Shown here: piece by piece, positions 20,473 to 31,161 of the stretch
How the letters are laid out: every line of letters starts with the position of its first letter
How positions within the stretch are numbered: position 1 is the stretch's first letter
NCBI GenBank assembly: GCA_001313085.1
Contig: BBFE01000005.1
Location: 60,900-124,899 of the forward strand
Direction: 5' to 3'
From: Paenibacillus sp. JCM 18996
Lineage (GTDB): Bacteria; Bacillota; Bacilli; Paenibacillales; NBRC-103111
DNA: 64,000 nt
Notes under the pieces: model-generated
Databases searched by the model: none
Seen by the model: the letters and a program-made list of their open reading frames with translations, nothing else
What the model was told of the DNA's origin: nothing
Made by a program: the position numbers and the translations under genes

Positions 20473-21626
20473 GCGGCATCACAACAATCACGAATGCTCT
20501 GCGGCGGGGAAAAGTCAAGCAGCAGAAAGCGGATGAGGCGCAAAGCTATGAGGTGGCTTCCCAATGGCAGCTGATGTGGTGGAAATTCAAAAAAGCATAA
20601 AGTCGCGGTTGCGTCGGCTGTCCTGCTGCTTTTCTTTTATTTTTGTGGCGGCTTTCTGTGAATTCTTAAGTCCCAATCTGCCGGAGGCCAGGTTAACGGA
20701 ATATAAGAATTCGCCGCCGCAAAATTGCATTTCGTCGATCCGGCCGGCGGCTTCCAGCTTCGTCCATTCGTGTACGGCATGTCCGAGAAGGTGGATACGA
20801 ACACGTTTCGCCGGACGTTTACGGTCGATCCCGAGAAGAAATACGAGCTCTACTTCTTCACACAGGGCGAGCCTACAAGATGTGGGGATTGATTCCGACG
20901 AGCATCCATCTGTTCGGGCTGAAAGATCATAAGAATCCTCTTATTTTGATGGGAACCGACAAACTGGGACATGACCTGTTCTCCCGTGTTTTATACGGGG
21001 CGCGTATTTCATTGTCGTTCGGCCTGATGGGCATCGTGCTTACTCTTATTCTCGGGCTGCTGCTCGGCGGTATATCCGGATATTTGGGAGGCGTATCCGA
21101 CACGATCATCCAGCGGGTCATTGATTTGCTGATCTGTATTCCGACGATCCCGCTCTGGATGGCGCTTTCCGCCGCCTTGCCGAAAACCTGGTCTGCAACG
21201 CAAACTTACTTCGGACTTATTATCGTATTTTCCATCATTGGCTGGACCGGTCTCGCGCGTGTCGTGCGAGGGAAAGTGCTGTCGCTCCGCGAAGAAGACT
21301 TCACTATGGCCGCACGTCTTGCCGGAGCGAGCGACTACCGCATCATCATCAAGCATCTGCTTCCCTCGTTCGCCAGCTATATTATAGTCAATGTCACGCT
21401 GTCCATCCCCGGTACAATCCTGGGGGAGACGGCGCTAAGCTTCATAGGAATCGGGCTGCAGGCTCCTGTGGTTAGCTGGGGCGTGCTGCTGCAGGACGCG
21501 CAGAACCTGGAAACGTTGGCGCATCATCCATGGCTGCTTTGGCCGGCGGGATTCATCATTTTAACAGTGCTGATGTTCAATTTTCTTGGGGACGGACTGC
21601 GGGATGCCGCGGATCCCTACAAGTAA
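20469..21626 (+). CDS. ABC transporter permease, DppC/OppC type
   Basis: Begins MSGITTITNALRRGK with a long basic cytoplasmic N-terminus, then the first helix around residue 45. A large external loop (FVDPAGGFQLRPFVYGMSEK, then KKYELYFFTQGEPYKMWGLI) precedes the family motif LMGTDKLGHDLFSRVLYGARISLSFG. The ATPase-docking loop REEDFTMAARLAGASDYRI and ALSFIGIGLQAPVVSWG are intact. Indels are needed at 20591, around 20660 (CGGGF to FL) and near 20722 and 20870. The extended external loop of about 90 residues is typical of large-substrate importers. Confidence 0.88.
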
Positions 21627-21638
21627 GGAGGCAGGACG

Positions 21639-22676
21639 ATGGCACGGCAGGATGAAATCATATTGGAAATGAAAGACGTAAAGGTGCATTTTCATTTGGA
21701 CGAAGGGGTGCTCAAGGCAGTAGACGGCATCGATCTGCGGATCAAGCGGGGCAAGACGCTCGGCATCGTAGGGGAAAGCGGCTGCGGCAAGAGCGTAACC
21801 TCTCAGGCGCTGCTCCGTATCGTGCCAAAGCCCGGTGAAGTTCAGGCGAAATCAAGCTTTACCGAAGCGGCAAGGACGGCGGCAAGGACATCGACCTTGT
21901 CAAGCTGGATCAGCACGGAAAAGTAATTCGGGATATCCGGGGCGGAGAAATCGCAATGATCTTCCAGGAGCCGATGAAGGCGTTTTCGCCAATCCATACT
22001 GTGGGAGACCAGATTATGGAGGCGATCCTGCTTCATGCCACCGACGACAAAAAAAAGAGGCGTACCTTATGGGGGTTGAAATCCTGAAGAAGGTCGGCAT
22101 GTCCAATCCCGAACAGAGGATGGGGGAATACCCGCACCAGCTGTCCGGCGGAATGAGGCAGCGTGCGATGATTGCAATGGCGCTGTCCTGCCATCCCTCC
22201 ATCCTGATCGCCGACGAGCCCACCACCGCGCTGGACGTGACGGTGCAGGCCCAGGTGCTGCAGCTGATCAACGACCTGAAGACGAATAACGATACGTCGG
22301 TCATTTTTTTATTACGCACGATCTCGGGGTGATAGCGGAAATGTCCGACGACGTCGCAGTCATGTACCTGGGAAAGGTTGTGGAATACACGGATGTCGAC
22401 TCTCTGTTTCACGGAGCGAAGCATCCGTACACGAGAGCGCTGTTGAATTCCATTCCTTCCGTTGGCAGGGATACGAAAAGGCTGGAATCGATCGAAGGTA
22501 ACGTGCCGTTTCCAATGAATCTGCCGAAGGGATGCGGCTTCTATTCGCGCTGCAAGCATGCGGTGGAAGGCATCTGCAACATTGCCGACATTCCGCTGGT
22601 GGAGGTAGCCGAAGGACATTATGTCCGCTGTCTGCTGGTGGAAACCGAACCAACCGAGCTGGAGGTGAGGGCATGA
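21639..22676 (+). CDS. ABC transporter ATPase, DppD/OppD type
   Basis: Start at 21639 behind AGGAGGC. Walker A is GESGCGKS, the Q-loop region is AMIFQEPMKAFSPIHT, the signature is HQLSGGMRQR and Walker B is ILIADEPTTALD. The C-terminal oligopeptide-ATPase extension carries the cysteine cluster FYSRCKHAVEGICN used for an iron-sulfur site in this subfamily. Breaks: a lost base near 21842, an A-run near 22049 and a T-run near 22305 (restoring FITHDLGVIAE with the H-loop). The stop overlaps the start of the partner ATPase (ATGA). It energises uptake together with the ATPase at 22673. Confidence 0.9.
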
Positions 22677-23698
22677 CTGCGTTGCAGGAAGAGCTTGTAC
22701 TTGACGTCCAGGCGATGAAAAAAAATATTTTCCGATCAAAAAAGGGATTCTTCCAAAAGACGGTCGGCTATGTGAAAGCCGTCGATGATGTAAAGTTTTA
22801 CATTCGCCCCGGCGAGACGTTTGGGCTTGTGGGCGAATCCGGCTGCGGCAAAACAACGCTGGGACGCTGCGTCCTTAGGGCGGTCGAACCGTCCTCCGGC
22901 GCGGTGATGTTCCGCGATCGCCAGGGAAACGTCCGAAATGTGCTGAACCTCGAGCCCAAAGAAATGCGGGCCATTCGCAGGGATATGCAGCTCATTTTCC
23001 AGGATCCCTACTCATCGCTCAATCCGCGGATGACAGTGCTGAACATCATCGCCGAGCCGCTGGTGTGCAACGGTATGATGAGCGGCCGGGAGCTGAAGGA
23101 CCGGGTCCGCCACCTGATGGAGCTGGTCGGCTCAACAGCCGCCATCTCGAGCGCTACCCGCACGCCTTCAGCGGAGGGCAGCGGCAGCGGATCGGCATCG
23201 CCCGGGCACTGGCGACCGAACCGAAGTTCATCGTATGCGATGAAGCCGTATCCGCGCTGGATGTGTCCGTACAGGCGCAGATCATCAACCTGCTGCAGGA
23301 TTTACAGGAAAAGCTCAATCTGAGCTATCTGTTCATCTCCACGATCTCGGGGTCATCCAGCACATCTCAAACCGGGTAGGCGTAATGTATGTAGGCAAAA
23401 TGGTGGAGACGGCTTCTACGAAATCTTTGTTCGCACAGCCGAAGCATCCGTATACGGAAGCGCTGCTTTCCTCCAAACCCGTACCGGATCCGCGCAGGAA
23501 ATCGAACCGCATTATCCTGTCCGGCGAGGTGGCGAACCCGGCGAGTCCGCCGGCCGGCTGCTATTTCCATCCGCGCTGTCCTTATGCGAAAGACGTATGC
23601 AGGAAAGAAGCCCCGGAGATGAAGCAGGTGGGGATGGGCATTATGCGGCCTGCCATTTTGCCGGGGAGCTGCTGCTCCGGGGGGCGGCCGCTATATGA
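22673..23698 (+). CDS. ABC transporter ATPase, DppF/OppF type
   Basis: Starts [27 protein letters not shown] after the A7 run near 22718 is corrected. Walker [11 protein letters not shown]-loop [16 protein letters not shown], signature [10 protein letters not shown] and Walker [13 protein letters not shown] are present. The C-terminal [18 protein letters not shown] cluster is as in its partner. Missing bases near 23133, 23340 (SHDLGVIQH) and 23635 break the frame. The repaired end ([10 protein letters not shown]) stops at 23698, overlapping the next ATG, so the following membrane protein is translationally coupled to the importer. Confidence 0.88.
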
Positions 23699-24543
23699 TC
23701 AGCATTATGGTGCAGATCATAATTTTCTTGATTGCGTTAGCTGCGGTCATGCTTGCTTCCATGTGGTATCTGCGCGTGCTGCTCGACAGGATGGTCGGCT
23801 CCAAGCACCGGGATTTGGAAACGATTGCTTTAACCGGTGAAGTGCCGGAGTCTTGGTCGATGAAATACGACGTCCAAATGAACCGTTTGCGGGAAGCGGG
23901 CAAACAGCAGCGGTTTGATCGGATTCGTAGAGCCGCCAAGAGGAGTCATTTGCGCAGGCTTTCCCGATTATCGGAATACGTCCGCCGGACCCGGTTCATG
24001 GAGAATGAAGAAATCCGCAAGCATACGCTGCGTATGCTGCAGAGGCTGGACAGGCAATGGAGGCAGAGGATGAATCCGTTTCATGAGGATCACAGGAGGA
24101 AGATGCAGGCGGGCTTCTTATCGCTCGCGGTCACCGTCGTCCTGTCCGCGCTCGGAATCTATAACTGGATGGAGTTTCGGGATTTTGTTATCGGCATGCT
24201 CGCGGCTTTCAAGGTGAACCCATTCGCTTGGCAGGCCATCGATAATATGACATTTCTGTTATCGGGCGTCATCTGGCTCGCATACGTGTTCTTCTGCCAG
24301 TTCTATATAAGAAAGCAGGCATTGAAACGGCGCTGGCTTCCGGCATCCGTCCTGCTGCTCGCGGTGCAGCTGTGGCTGCTGCTCGTGTGCCGGGTCCTTC
24401 CGGCTCTTTTCGGCGGCGCCGGGAGAGCCTTCGGTATTGTTCTGCCGCTGGAAGGGGCTTTGGCCGTACTCCTGACCGCTTATGTGCTGTCGGCCAGGAG
24501 CCGCCGGAGGATTGCCAACATCAATCAGGAAGAAAGAGGGTAA
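23695..24543 (+). CDS. Integral membrane protein of unknown function, coupled to the importer
   Basis: An intact 282-residue frame. An N-terminal membrane helix ([22 protein letters not shown]) is followed by a basic, helical cytoplasmic stretch of about 110 residues very rich in Arg, then four further hydrophobic segments (around residues 140-160, 170-210, 212-235 and 240-262) and a short basic tail. I do not recognise a family. The ATGA overlap with the ATPase gene and the seven-base gap to the isomerase gene tie it to this locus. It may be an accessory subunit or a sensor of transport, which is a guess from position only. Confidence 0.6.
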   Translation: MISIMVQIIIFLIALAAVMLASMWYLRVLLDRMVGSKHRDLETIALTGEVPESWSMKYDVQMNRLREAGKQQRFDRIRRAAKRSHLRRLSRLSEYVRRTRFMENEEIRKHTLRMLQRLDRQWRQRMNPFHEDHRRKMQAGFLSLAVTVVLSALGIYNWMEFRDFVIGMLAAFKVNPFAWQAIDNMTFLLSGVIWLAYVFFCQFYIRKQALKRRWLPASVLLLAVQLWLLLVCRVLPALFGGAGRAFGIVLPLEGALAVLLTAYVLSARSRRRIANINQEERG

Positions 24544-24549
24544 TCGTGC

Positions 24550-25373
24550 ATGGATATCGGAGTGGTTTCCCGAAGTTTCCCCAAATTTACCAACGAGGAG
24601 GCCGCTTTGTTTATGGCTGGGCACGGATTCCGGTGGACAGAGCTCTGTTTTTTTCACAAACGGATTCCAATTATTGGCGATACAATGGACGCTGCGACTT
24701 GAGCGAAATGACGGACGGCCGCTGCAAAGAGATCATTGGCACCTATCGCCGGCACGGTATAGAAGTCGCTTCTATCGGCGTATTCACCAATCTTCTCGAA
24801 GAGGACAATGCAGAGCTCACACGTAATCTTGAGTATTTTGAGCGGCATATGCAGATCGGGGCCGACAACGGAGTAAAGGTGATAGCGACGGAGTGCGGGT
24901 TTATCCCCGGGAAGCGCGGAGTGTCGGCGGATACGTATGAATCGGCGTTTCAGCGCCTTGTTCAAAGCGCAAAATGGCTTGCAGAGCGCGCCGGACATTA
25001 CGGTGTGACGATCGCCCTCGAACCGTGCGTGCTGGATGTCGTTCCCAGTGCGAAGCGCATGGCTGACTTCCTGGAGCAAGTGGGTTCGCCTGCAATCCGA
25101 GTGCTGCTCGACCCGGCGAATTTGATCGCCAACAGCTCGGAGGACGATATGTTCCGCTATCTGGCGCCGCATATCGCTTATTTTCACGGCAAAGACCGGA
25201 AAGTAAACGACACGTACGGACGTATTGTGGGCGACGGCGATATCAACTGGCCTTTATTCCTCGACTTGTATCACCGGCATACGGAGGGAGCTCCTTTCAT
25301 TTTGGAATATGTGAATGCGGATAATGTATGCGGCGTAAGGGACCGGGTGCTGGCCTTCGACCAGGAGCGGTGA
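24550..25373 (+). CDS. Sugar phosphate isomerase/epimerase-like TIM-barrel protein (AP endonuclease 2 superfamily)
   Basis: Start at 24550; the first bases give MDIGVVSRSFPKFTNEEAA. The xylose-isomerase-like barrel is recognisable by IEVASIGVFTNLLE, VKVIATECGF, HYGVTIALEPC (metal-binding Glu), IRVLLDPANLI (metal-binding Asp) and YFHGKDRKV with GDGDINWPLF, and the closing Glu in FILEYVNADN. Only one indel, a T7 run near 24647, is needed. Members interconvert or epimerise keto/aldo sugars or inositol intermediates; substrate is not deducible. It is paired with a second such enzyme at 28714. Confidence 0.82.
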
Positions 25374-25477
25374 TTTTAATGGTCTCGGGAGAGAAAAGAA
25401 AACCTTTCGGGCAGGAAGGCGGAATACAGGCCGCCGCCGTTACGGCTCGAAGCGAATGGAGTGAGGGGGACCGAAAC

Positions 25478-26241
25478 ATGCTGGTAGCGGAGAGATATCA
25501 GTACATACTCCGGCTGGTGAATTCGAGAGGGAGCATACGTGTATCCGAGCTCAGCGAAATCTGCAGGGTCACCGAGGAAACGATCCGCAGGGACTTGGAC
25601 CGGTTGGAGAGCGAAGGGCGATTACAGCGGAGCTACGGCGGAGCGATGCGCATCAGTCCGCAGACTACCGAGACGTCCTACCAGGTTCGTGAGGCCAGCC
25701 ATGTATCCGAGAAACAGCGCATATCCACGGAAGCCGTGAAATATGTGGAGCCGAACGACCGGATCGTGCTGGATGCCAGCACAACCGCGTGGCATATGGC
25801 GTCGCAGCTGCCGGATATTCCGCTGACCGTGCTGACTAACTCGCTCAAAGTATCGCTCGTGCTCAGCGAAAAGAAGAATGTAACGGTGATCAGCACAGGA
25901 GCATTTTGTCTGCCAATTCGCTGTCGTACCTCGGTCCGTTGGCCGAGCAGTCTCTTGAGGAATACCACGTCAACAAAGCATTCATTTCGTGCAAGGGCGT
26001 CCATTTGGAGAGGGGCATCAGTGAAAGCAACGAGCTTCAGGCCCGTGTGAAACGCAAAATGGTCGGCATGGCGGAACAGGTCTATCTGCTGGCCGATCAC
26101 AGCAAATTCGATGTGCAGGCTTTTACGGCGATCGGAGGCTGGGATCAAATTCATAATCTGGTCACCGATGCGCAAACGCCCGCCGATTACGTGCAGCTGC
26201 TGCAGCGCAAATTCATCAACGTTATACAGTTGCCGGAATGA
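25478..26241 (+). CDS. DeoR family transcriptional regulator
   Basis: Start at 25478 (MLVAERYQYILRLVNSRGSI) behind GAGGGGG; a longer reading from 25378 lacks family features. The DeoR helix-turn-helix is RVSELSEICRVTEETIRRDLDRLE, followed by QRSYGGAM. The effector domain, related to sugar-phosphate isomerases, shows NDRIVLDASTTAWHMA, LTVLTNSLKVSLVLSEK, STGGILSANSLSYLGP and LLADHSKF. One G is missing near 25900, which breaks the frame there. It lies inside the locus and is likely to sense a phosphorylated sugar intermediate of the pathway. Confidence 0.87.
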
Positions 26242-26381
26242 GAGGGAAAGTTTGGCGCAATTGACCTTAAAGATGGCGGAAAACACAATGAAGCGGCACG
26301 ATAAACACATTACAATTATAAGTAGAGTACAAGGATGGAGGACACTCCATCCTTTCCAAAAAAAATTCAAAGGAATGAGGG

Positions 26382-26752
26382 ATGCGGATGATCGGCAATA
26401 ACACTTGGCTCATCCCCGACGGCTTCCTGCCGCCCAAGAGCACAGGCGATCAAATCAGCCACGAAGCGGTGTGCGTCTTGAACGTGGGACAGGCTGACGC
26501 GGACATCAAGCTGACGCTATACTTCGAAGACCGGGAACCGATGGACCGGTTCAAAGCGGTATGCGGCGCCCGAAGGACTCACCATATAAGGCTTGACCGT
26601 CTCAAGGACGAGGAGGGAAATCCTGTGCCTTTAGGCGTTCCTTACGCGATAAGGGTGGAAAGCAGCGTTCCAGTCATCGTCCAGCACAGCCGTCTGGATA
26701 CCTCTCAGGAGCGCTTGCGCTGTTCACGACGATGGCATATCCGGTGGAATAG
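26382..26752 (+). CDS. ASRT-like protein (sensory rhodopsin transducer family domain)
   Basis: Starts MRMIGNNTWLIPDGFLPP behind an AAAGGAATGAGGG site. The core ISHEAVCVLNVGQADADIKLTLYFEDREPMD, then RRTHHIRLDRLKDEEGNPVPLGVPYAI and VIVQHSRLDTSQ, matches the small beta-sandwich family named after the Anabaena sensory rhodopsin transducer. One G is missing near 26715; restoring it gives LALFTTMAYPVE and a stop at 26752. No rhodopsin gene is present, so the name should not be taken as the role. In sugar loci such proteins may bind carbohydrate; that is inference from the fold and context. Confidence 0.8.
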
Positions 26753-26763
26753 AGGAGAAGTCC

Positions 26764-27673
26764 ATGCTAATGGTGAAGCAGCTGCATCGAAGCCAATTTA
26801 TGCATAATGCAAATATTCCATTTGCGATCACCCGGTGCGTGCACGACGAAAGCAACCTTCCAACGGCCCACAGCCACGATTTTATAGAATTGGTCTATTT
26901 GGTCAGCGGCAGGGCGGATCACCTCTTCGAAGGGGAGCTCTACCCTGTCGAATCGGGGGACGTGTTCATCATCAATCCCGGCGAAGTCCACACCTACCGT
27001 ACCGAGCCGGGGGACAGCATTGAGATCATCAACTGCCTGTTTACGCCGGACCTGATCCACGAATCGCTGCTGAAAGAGCTCGGCGTCTCGCAGTCCATGG
27101 ATTATTTCTACGTGCATCCTTTTTTTTGGATAAAAGAGAGCGTTTTCATCATCGGTTGAATTTACATGGAGCGGAAGCCGGGCACGTGCTTCAATTGATG
27201 GAATGCATCATGGCAGAATGGCAAAAAAACGGGGCACGGGCTATCTCACTGTCATTAAGCTGCAGATGCTGCAGCTGCTCATCGTACTGTCCCGTTATTA
27301 CGCAGGATCAGCCGCTGTGAAGGAAAAAAAAGCCGCAGCGCGCAGGCGAGCATACGTTGCTCGTAAGAAGGATCACCGGTTTTTTGGAGCGTCATTTCGA
27401 TAAAAAAAGCTGGCCATCCCCGAGTTATGCGAGCTGTTCAGCATCAGCAGCCGTCACTTGAACCGGGTATTCAAGCAGGAAACCGGACAAACCGTGACCG
27501 AGCGCATACATCAGATCCGGATCGACAGGGCGAAGCAGTACCTGGACGAAGGTGAAGATAAAGTAATCAACATCGCGCAGCGCGTCGGCTACGAGGACCC
27601 GGCCTTCTTTACGCTGCTGTTCCGGCGCAAAGTCGGATGCTCGCCGGGGCAATACCGGGACCGGCAAATATAG
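26764..27673 (+). CDS. AraC family transcriptional regulator
   Basis: Start at 26764 behind AGAGGAGAAG, 11 bases after the ASRT gene. The cupin domain shows AHSHDFIELVYLVSGRADH and VESGDVFIINPGEVHTYRT. The DNA-binding end reads LAIPELCELFSISSRHLNRVFK, then KVINIAQRVGYEDPAFFTLLFRRKVGCSPGQYR, the full pair of helix-turn-helix motifs. Indels at the T8 run 27120, at A-runs near 27224, 27326 and 27402. It probably activates the oxidoreductase/sulfatase part of the locus in response to a pathway sugar. Confidence 0.88.
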
Positions 27674-27703
27674 GCAGTTAATTCATTAAGCGGAGGGATT
27701 GCT

Positions 27704-28692
27704 ATGACAATAAGAGTAGGAGTTGTCGGAGTCGGCAATATCGGAACCATCCATGCCAATGTGTACAAAGATCACCCGAAGACGGAGCTCGTCGCTGTTT
27801 GCGATATCGTCAAGGACAAAGCGGACGCCGCAGCGGCCAAGTTCGGCTGCCGGGCGTTTTACAGTGTGCGGGAGATGTTGGACAGCGGCATTCAGCTTAA
27901 CGCCTGCAGCGTGGCGACTAAGGGCGAAGAGAACGGCGGCGAGCACTACGGGCCGACGATGGAGCTCCTCGAAGCCGGCATTCCGGTGCTCGGCGAGAAG
28001 CCGATCTCGAACCGGATCGACGAGGGCGAACGGATGGTGGCGCTGGCTAGGGAGAAACGGCTGCCCTACGCGGTCAACTTGAACCACCGGTTTACCCCGG
28101 CGGCGATAAGGGCGAAGGAGTGGGTCCAGGCGGACCGGCTCGGCAAGCTTCATATGATCAACATGAAAATGTGGATCAACAACCCGGTAGAGACGTCGCC
28201 GTGGTTCCATCTCCGCGCCCTGCATCCGCATTCGTTCGACGTCATTCGCTATTTCTGCGGCGATGTCAAGCGGGTCGCGGCGTTTATGATGAAGGGCGAA
28301 GGCCGCGTGATCTGGTCCAATGCCAGATCATTATGGAGTTCCACAACGGCGCGATCGGCAACCTGGTCGGCAGCTACGACGCCGGAGCCAGTTACGGGCT
28401 TGAACGCTGCGAAGTAGTGGGAAGCAAGGGCCGATTCGTACTGGAGGACGCTTGCGAACACCTGACCTTTTATCCCCGCCACAGCATTGAGACGGAATCG
28501 TACAGCTATCTCGGCGGCATGCGGCATTTCAATGAAACGTTCAAGAGCCGGATCAGCGACTGGATCGAACAGCTTAACGCCGGTGCGACTTACGATCAAA
28601 TCAACGGTTCGGGCGAGGAAGCGCTGAAAGCGCAGAACATCATCGAAGCCGCCATCCGCTCGTTCGAAACATCGACGGTCGTCGAACTCTAA
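27704..28692 (+). CDS. Gfo/Idh/MocA family NAD(P)-dependent oxidoreductase 1
   Basis: Start at 27704 behind GGAGGGA. The Rossmann fold opens with RVGVVGVGNIGTIHANVY and continues VAVCDIVKDKADAAA. The conserved GEKPISNRIDEGERM motif holds the lysine of the E-K-P signature. Substrate-domain residues WFHLRALHPHSFDVIRYF include the usual catalytic HxxD-type pair region. One base is missing near 28320 (restoring NAQIIMEFHNGAIG). About 330 residues. Such enzymes oxidise or reduce sugars, inositols or their derivatives at one hydroxyl. It is about half identical by eye to the enzyme at 31162, suggesting a duplication. Confidence 0.87.
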
Positions 28693-28713
28693 TCCGGGAG
28701 GTATACGAAAATC

Positions 28714-29515
28714 ATGATTCGACTAGGCATTAATTCGGTATTGTTTAAAGACTTCGATTTCGCTACGGCGGCCGAGCATATTGGGATGTGCGGTTACGAC
28801 GGCGTAGAGCTCTCCGCGATCAAAGGAATGTGCGAGCACCTGGAACTGGACCGCTGGCAGGAACAGGAGCCCGAAATACGGAGCATCGCGGAAAAGTACG
28901 GACTCCAGCTGCTGTCGATGGAGGTGGCATCGCTGGACGAAGCGCGTCTTAAGCTCGCTTTCGCTGCCGCACAGGCGCTGGGCATTCCGGTTGTCAACGT
29001 TGGGCCTGGCGGTAAATCTGACGTTGAAGAGGATTTGGCGGCTTCGATCGACAAGCTGGCATCACTGGCTGAGGTGGCCGGAGATCATGGGGTAACGCTG
29101 TGCGTGAAAGCGCATGTGGGAAATGCCATTTACAACACGCCGACGACACTGCGCGCAATGGAAGTGATCAAGAGTCCTTCCTTCGGTATCGATATGGATC
29201 CCAGCCATATTTACCGCGCGAACGAGAATCCGGAGGAGGCGCTCCCCCCAGGTTGTCAGCCGTGTCCGCCATATCCATATCCGCGACTGCAAGGGCCGTC
29301 AAGCCGGACCGGGCCCGATTGAGATGCAGGCCTGCGGACGCGGGGAGATCAATTTGTACGGTTACTGCAAGGTGCTGGCTGAAAACGGGTATGACGGCCC
29401 GGTGTGCCTCGAGGTGATCGGCGCGAAGGACCATTCCTTGGCGCAGGTTTCTGTCGTCGCTGCTGAAAGCTACGGCTATTTGAACGCGGTACTGCGCTCG
29501 CTCGGAGCGCGATAA
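28714..29515 (+). CDS. Sugar phosphate isomerase/epimerase-like TIM-barrel protein 2
   Basis: Start at 28714 behind CGGGAGG. Pattern of the xylose-isomerase-like superfamily: GYDGVELSAIKGMCEHL (metal-binding Glu), LQLLSMEVASLDEARLKLA, VTLCVKAHVGNAIYN, FGIDMDPSHIYRA (metal-binding Asp) and HIHIRDCKGRQAGPG, then GPVCLEVIGAKDH with the final Glu. A C-run near 29245 has one extra C; removing it joins the two halves. About 266 residues. It differs enough from the enzyme at 24550 to act on another step. Placed between an oxidoreductase and a sulfatase-fold enzyme, as in pathways that open or rearrange modified sugars. Confidence 0.85.
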
Positions 29516-29543
29516 CACTCTTGAAAAAAAAGGGGTTGAGAAT

Positions 29544-30977
29544 ATGTCCACTAAAAAAAAGCCCAATTTACTGCTGCTCGGCATTGACAGCCTGCGCCGG
29601 GACCATATGAGCTCCTACGGATACCAACGGTTGACGACTCCTCACATAGACCGTATAAGTCAAGACGGCGTCCTGTTTGAGAACCATTTTTCGCCCAGCA
29701 TACCAACGACGCCGGGTACGCCTCGATGCTGACCGGCATGGATTGCTTCGGCACCGACGTCGTGGCGCTCCGGCACAGCGGACCTCTCGGATCCCACGTG
29801 ACGACACTCGCTGAGCTGCTGGAAAGCGAAGGATACAACACGACCTGCATCGGATTTACAGGAAATCCGTCGGCACGCGGCTTCGGGAGTTATATCGACT
29901 ATGAAGGATGGAGAGCGGACGAAACCGGCCGCAGCCCGAAAGCCGAGAATTTGAACCGCGTTGCGATACCTGAACTGAAGCGTCTGGCTGCGGATGACAA
30001 GCCATTCTTCCTGTTCCTGCGTCATATGGATCCTCACTCGCCGTATTTGCCTCCGGCGCCATTTGAACGGATGTTCTATGACGGCGACGAAAAGAGTCCG
30101 GACAATCATTCTTTGGACGAATTATATGAATTCAAGCCTTTCGTCGATTATTTCCGTTCCTGGTTTCCCGAGGCTGCACGGACAGCGTATACATTGACGC
30201 CCAATACGACGGGGCAGTGGCTACATGGACGCCGGCATCCAATCCATCTTTACGGCGCTGCAAGCGCTTGGCCTTGAAGAGGAGACGCTCGTCGTCATCA
30301 CTTCCGACCATGGGGAAACGCTGAACGAGCATGACTGCTACTACGACCATCACGGCCTGTACGAAACGAACCTGAGCATTCCGCTGATCCTCCGCTTCCC
30401 TGGAAAATTACCGGCCGGCAAGCGGGTGTCCAGCCCGACCCAGATCAAGGATGTAATGCCTACGCTGCTTGAGCTGCTCGGCATTGACAGCGGCATCCGC
30501 TTCGACGGCCGCAGTTTGCTGCCTCTCGTCCAGGGCGAGGAGCGCGTGCCAGAGAGCGAAATGTACCTCACCGAATGCACCTGGATGCGCAAGCACGGCT
30601 GGCGGACGGCGGAGTGGAAGCTGATCGTGGCGCTGGAGCCCGATTTCCACTTCAAGCCGGCGATCGAGCTGTATAACCTGATCCGCGATCCACAGGAGCT
30701 TCACAACGTGGCCGACGAGCACCCGGACATTGTGGAAGTGTTGAAAGCCCGTATGGAAGCGCACGCCGCCAGAAGGGAAAGAGCGACGGGTCGTCCGAAT
30801 CCGATTTCGGTCAACCTGAATTGGCATGGTCTTGGCTGCGGGCCGTTCGCCACTTCGCAGCAAGCGTTCGATTCGCTGCATATAGGATCGCCGAACACGG
30901 CGAGAAACCTGCAGGCGAAGGAGAAGCAAGCGGAAGCTTCCTTTGCGGAGGAAGCGGAAGAGACGACGTCGGCGTAA
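29544..30977 (+). CDS. Sulfatase-fold hydrolase 1, lacking the formylglycine cysteine
   Basis: Alkaline-phosphatase superfamily enzyme. Metal-site motifs are present: LLLLGIDSLRRDHMSSYGY at the start and VVITSDHGETLNEHDCYYDH in the middle. The C-terminal part (FDGRSLLPLV, WKLIVALEPD) is sulfatase-like. At the active site, where sulfatases have C-x-P/A-x-R before LLTG, this protein reads IPTTPGYASMLTG, so threonine replaces the cysteine and tyrosine the arginine. Breaks: a missing base at about 29711, inside this segment but after the threonines, and two near 30170-30220. Without the cysteine it cannot use the usual formylglycine chemistry; phosphoester or other ester cleavage with a Thr nucleophile is possible. 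Confidence 0.82.
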
Positions 30978-31161
30978 TTGGCCGGGGGGAGAAACGGAAG
31001 AGGACTCACCTGATATGGGCGATTCGGTGAACTCGTCGTCGGAACAGCGGCGACGTCTCCGCGAAACTGAGGGGGACACCCAGTGAGCGAGTTCCCCTAC
31101 GGCTTCACAGTGTGGTCTAACCGGTTCAACGATTTCAATGTTCGGCAGGGAGGTATGAGCA

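Noticed and set aside
22014..22856. Long minus-strand open frame opposite the ATPase genes
   Set aside because: Antisense to Walker and signature motifs of two ABC ATPases; no ribosome site or family.
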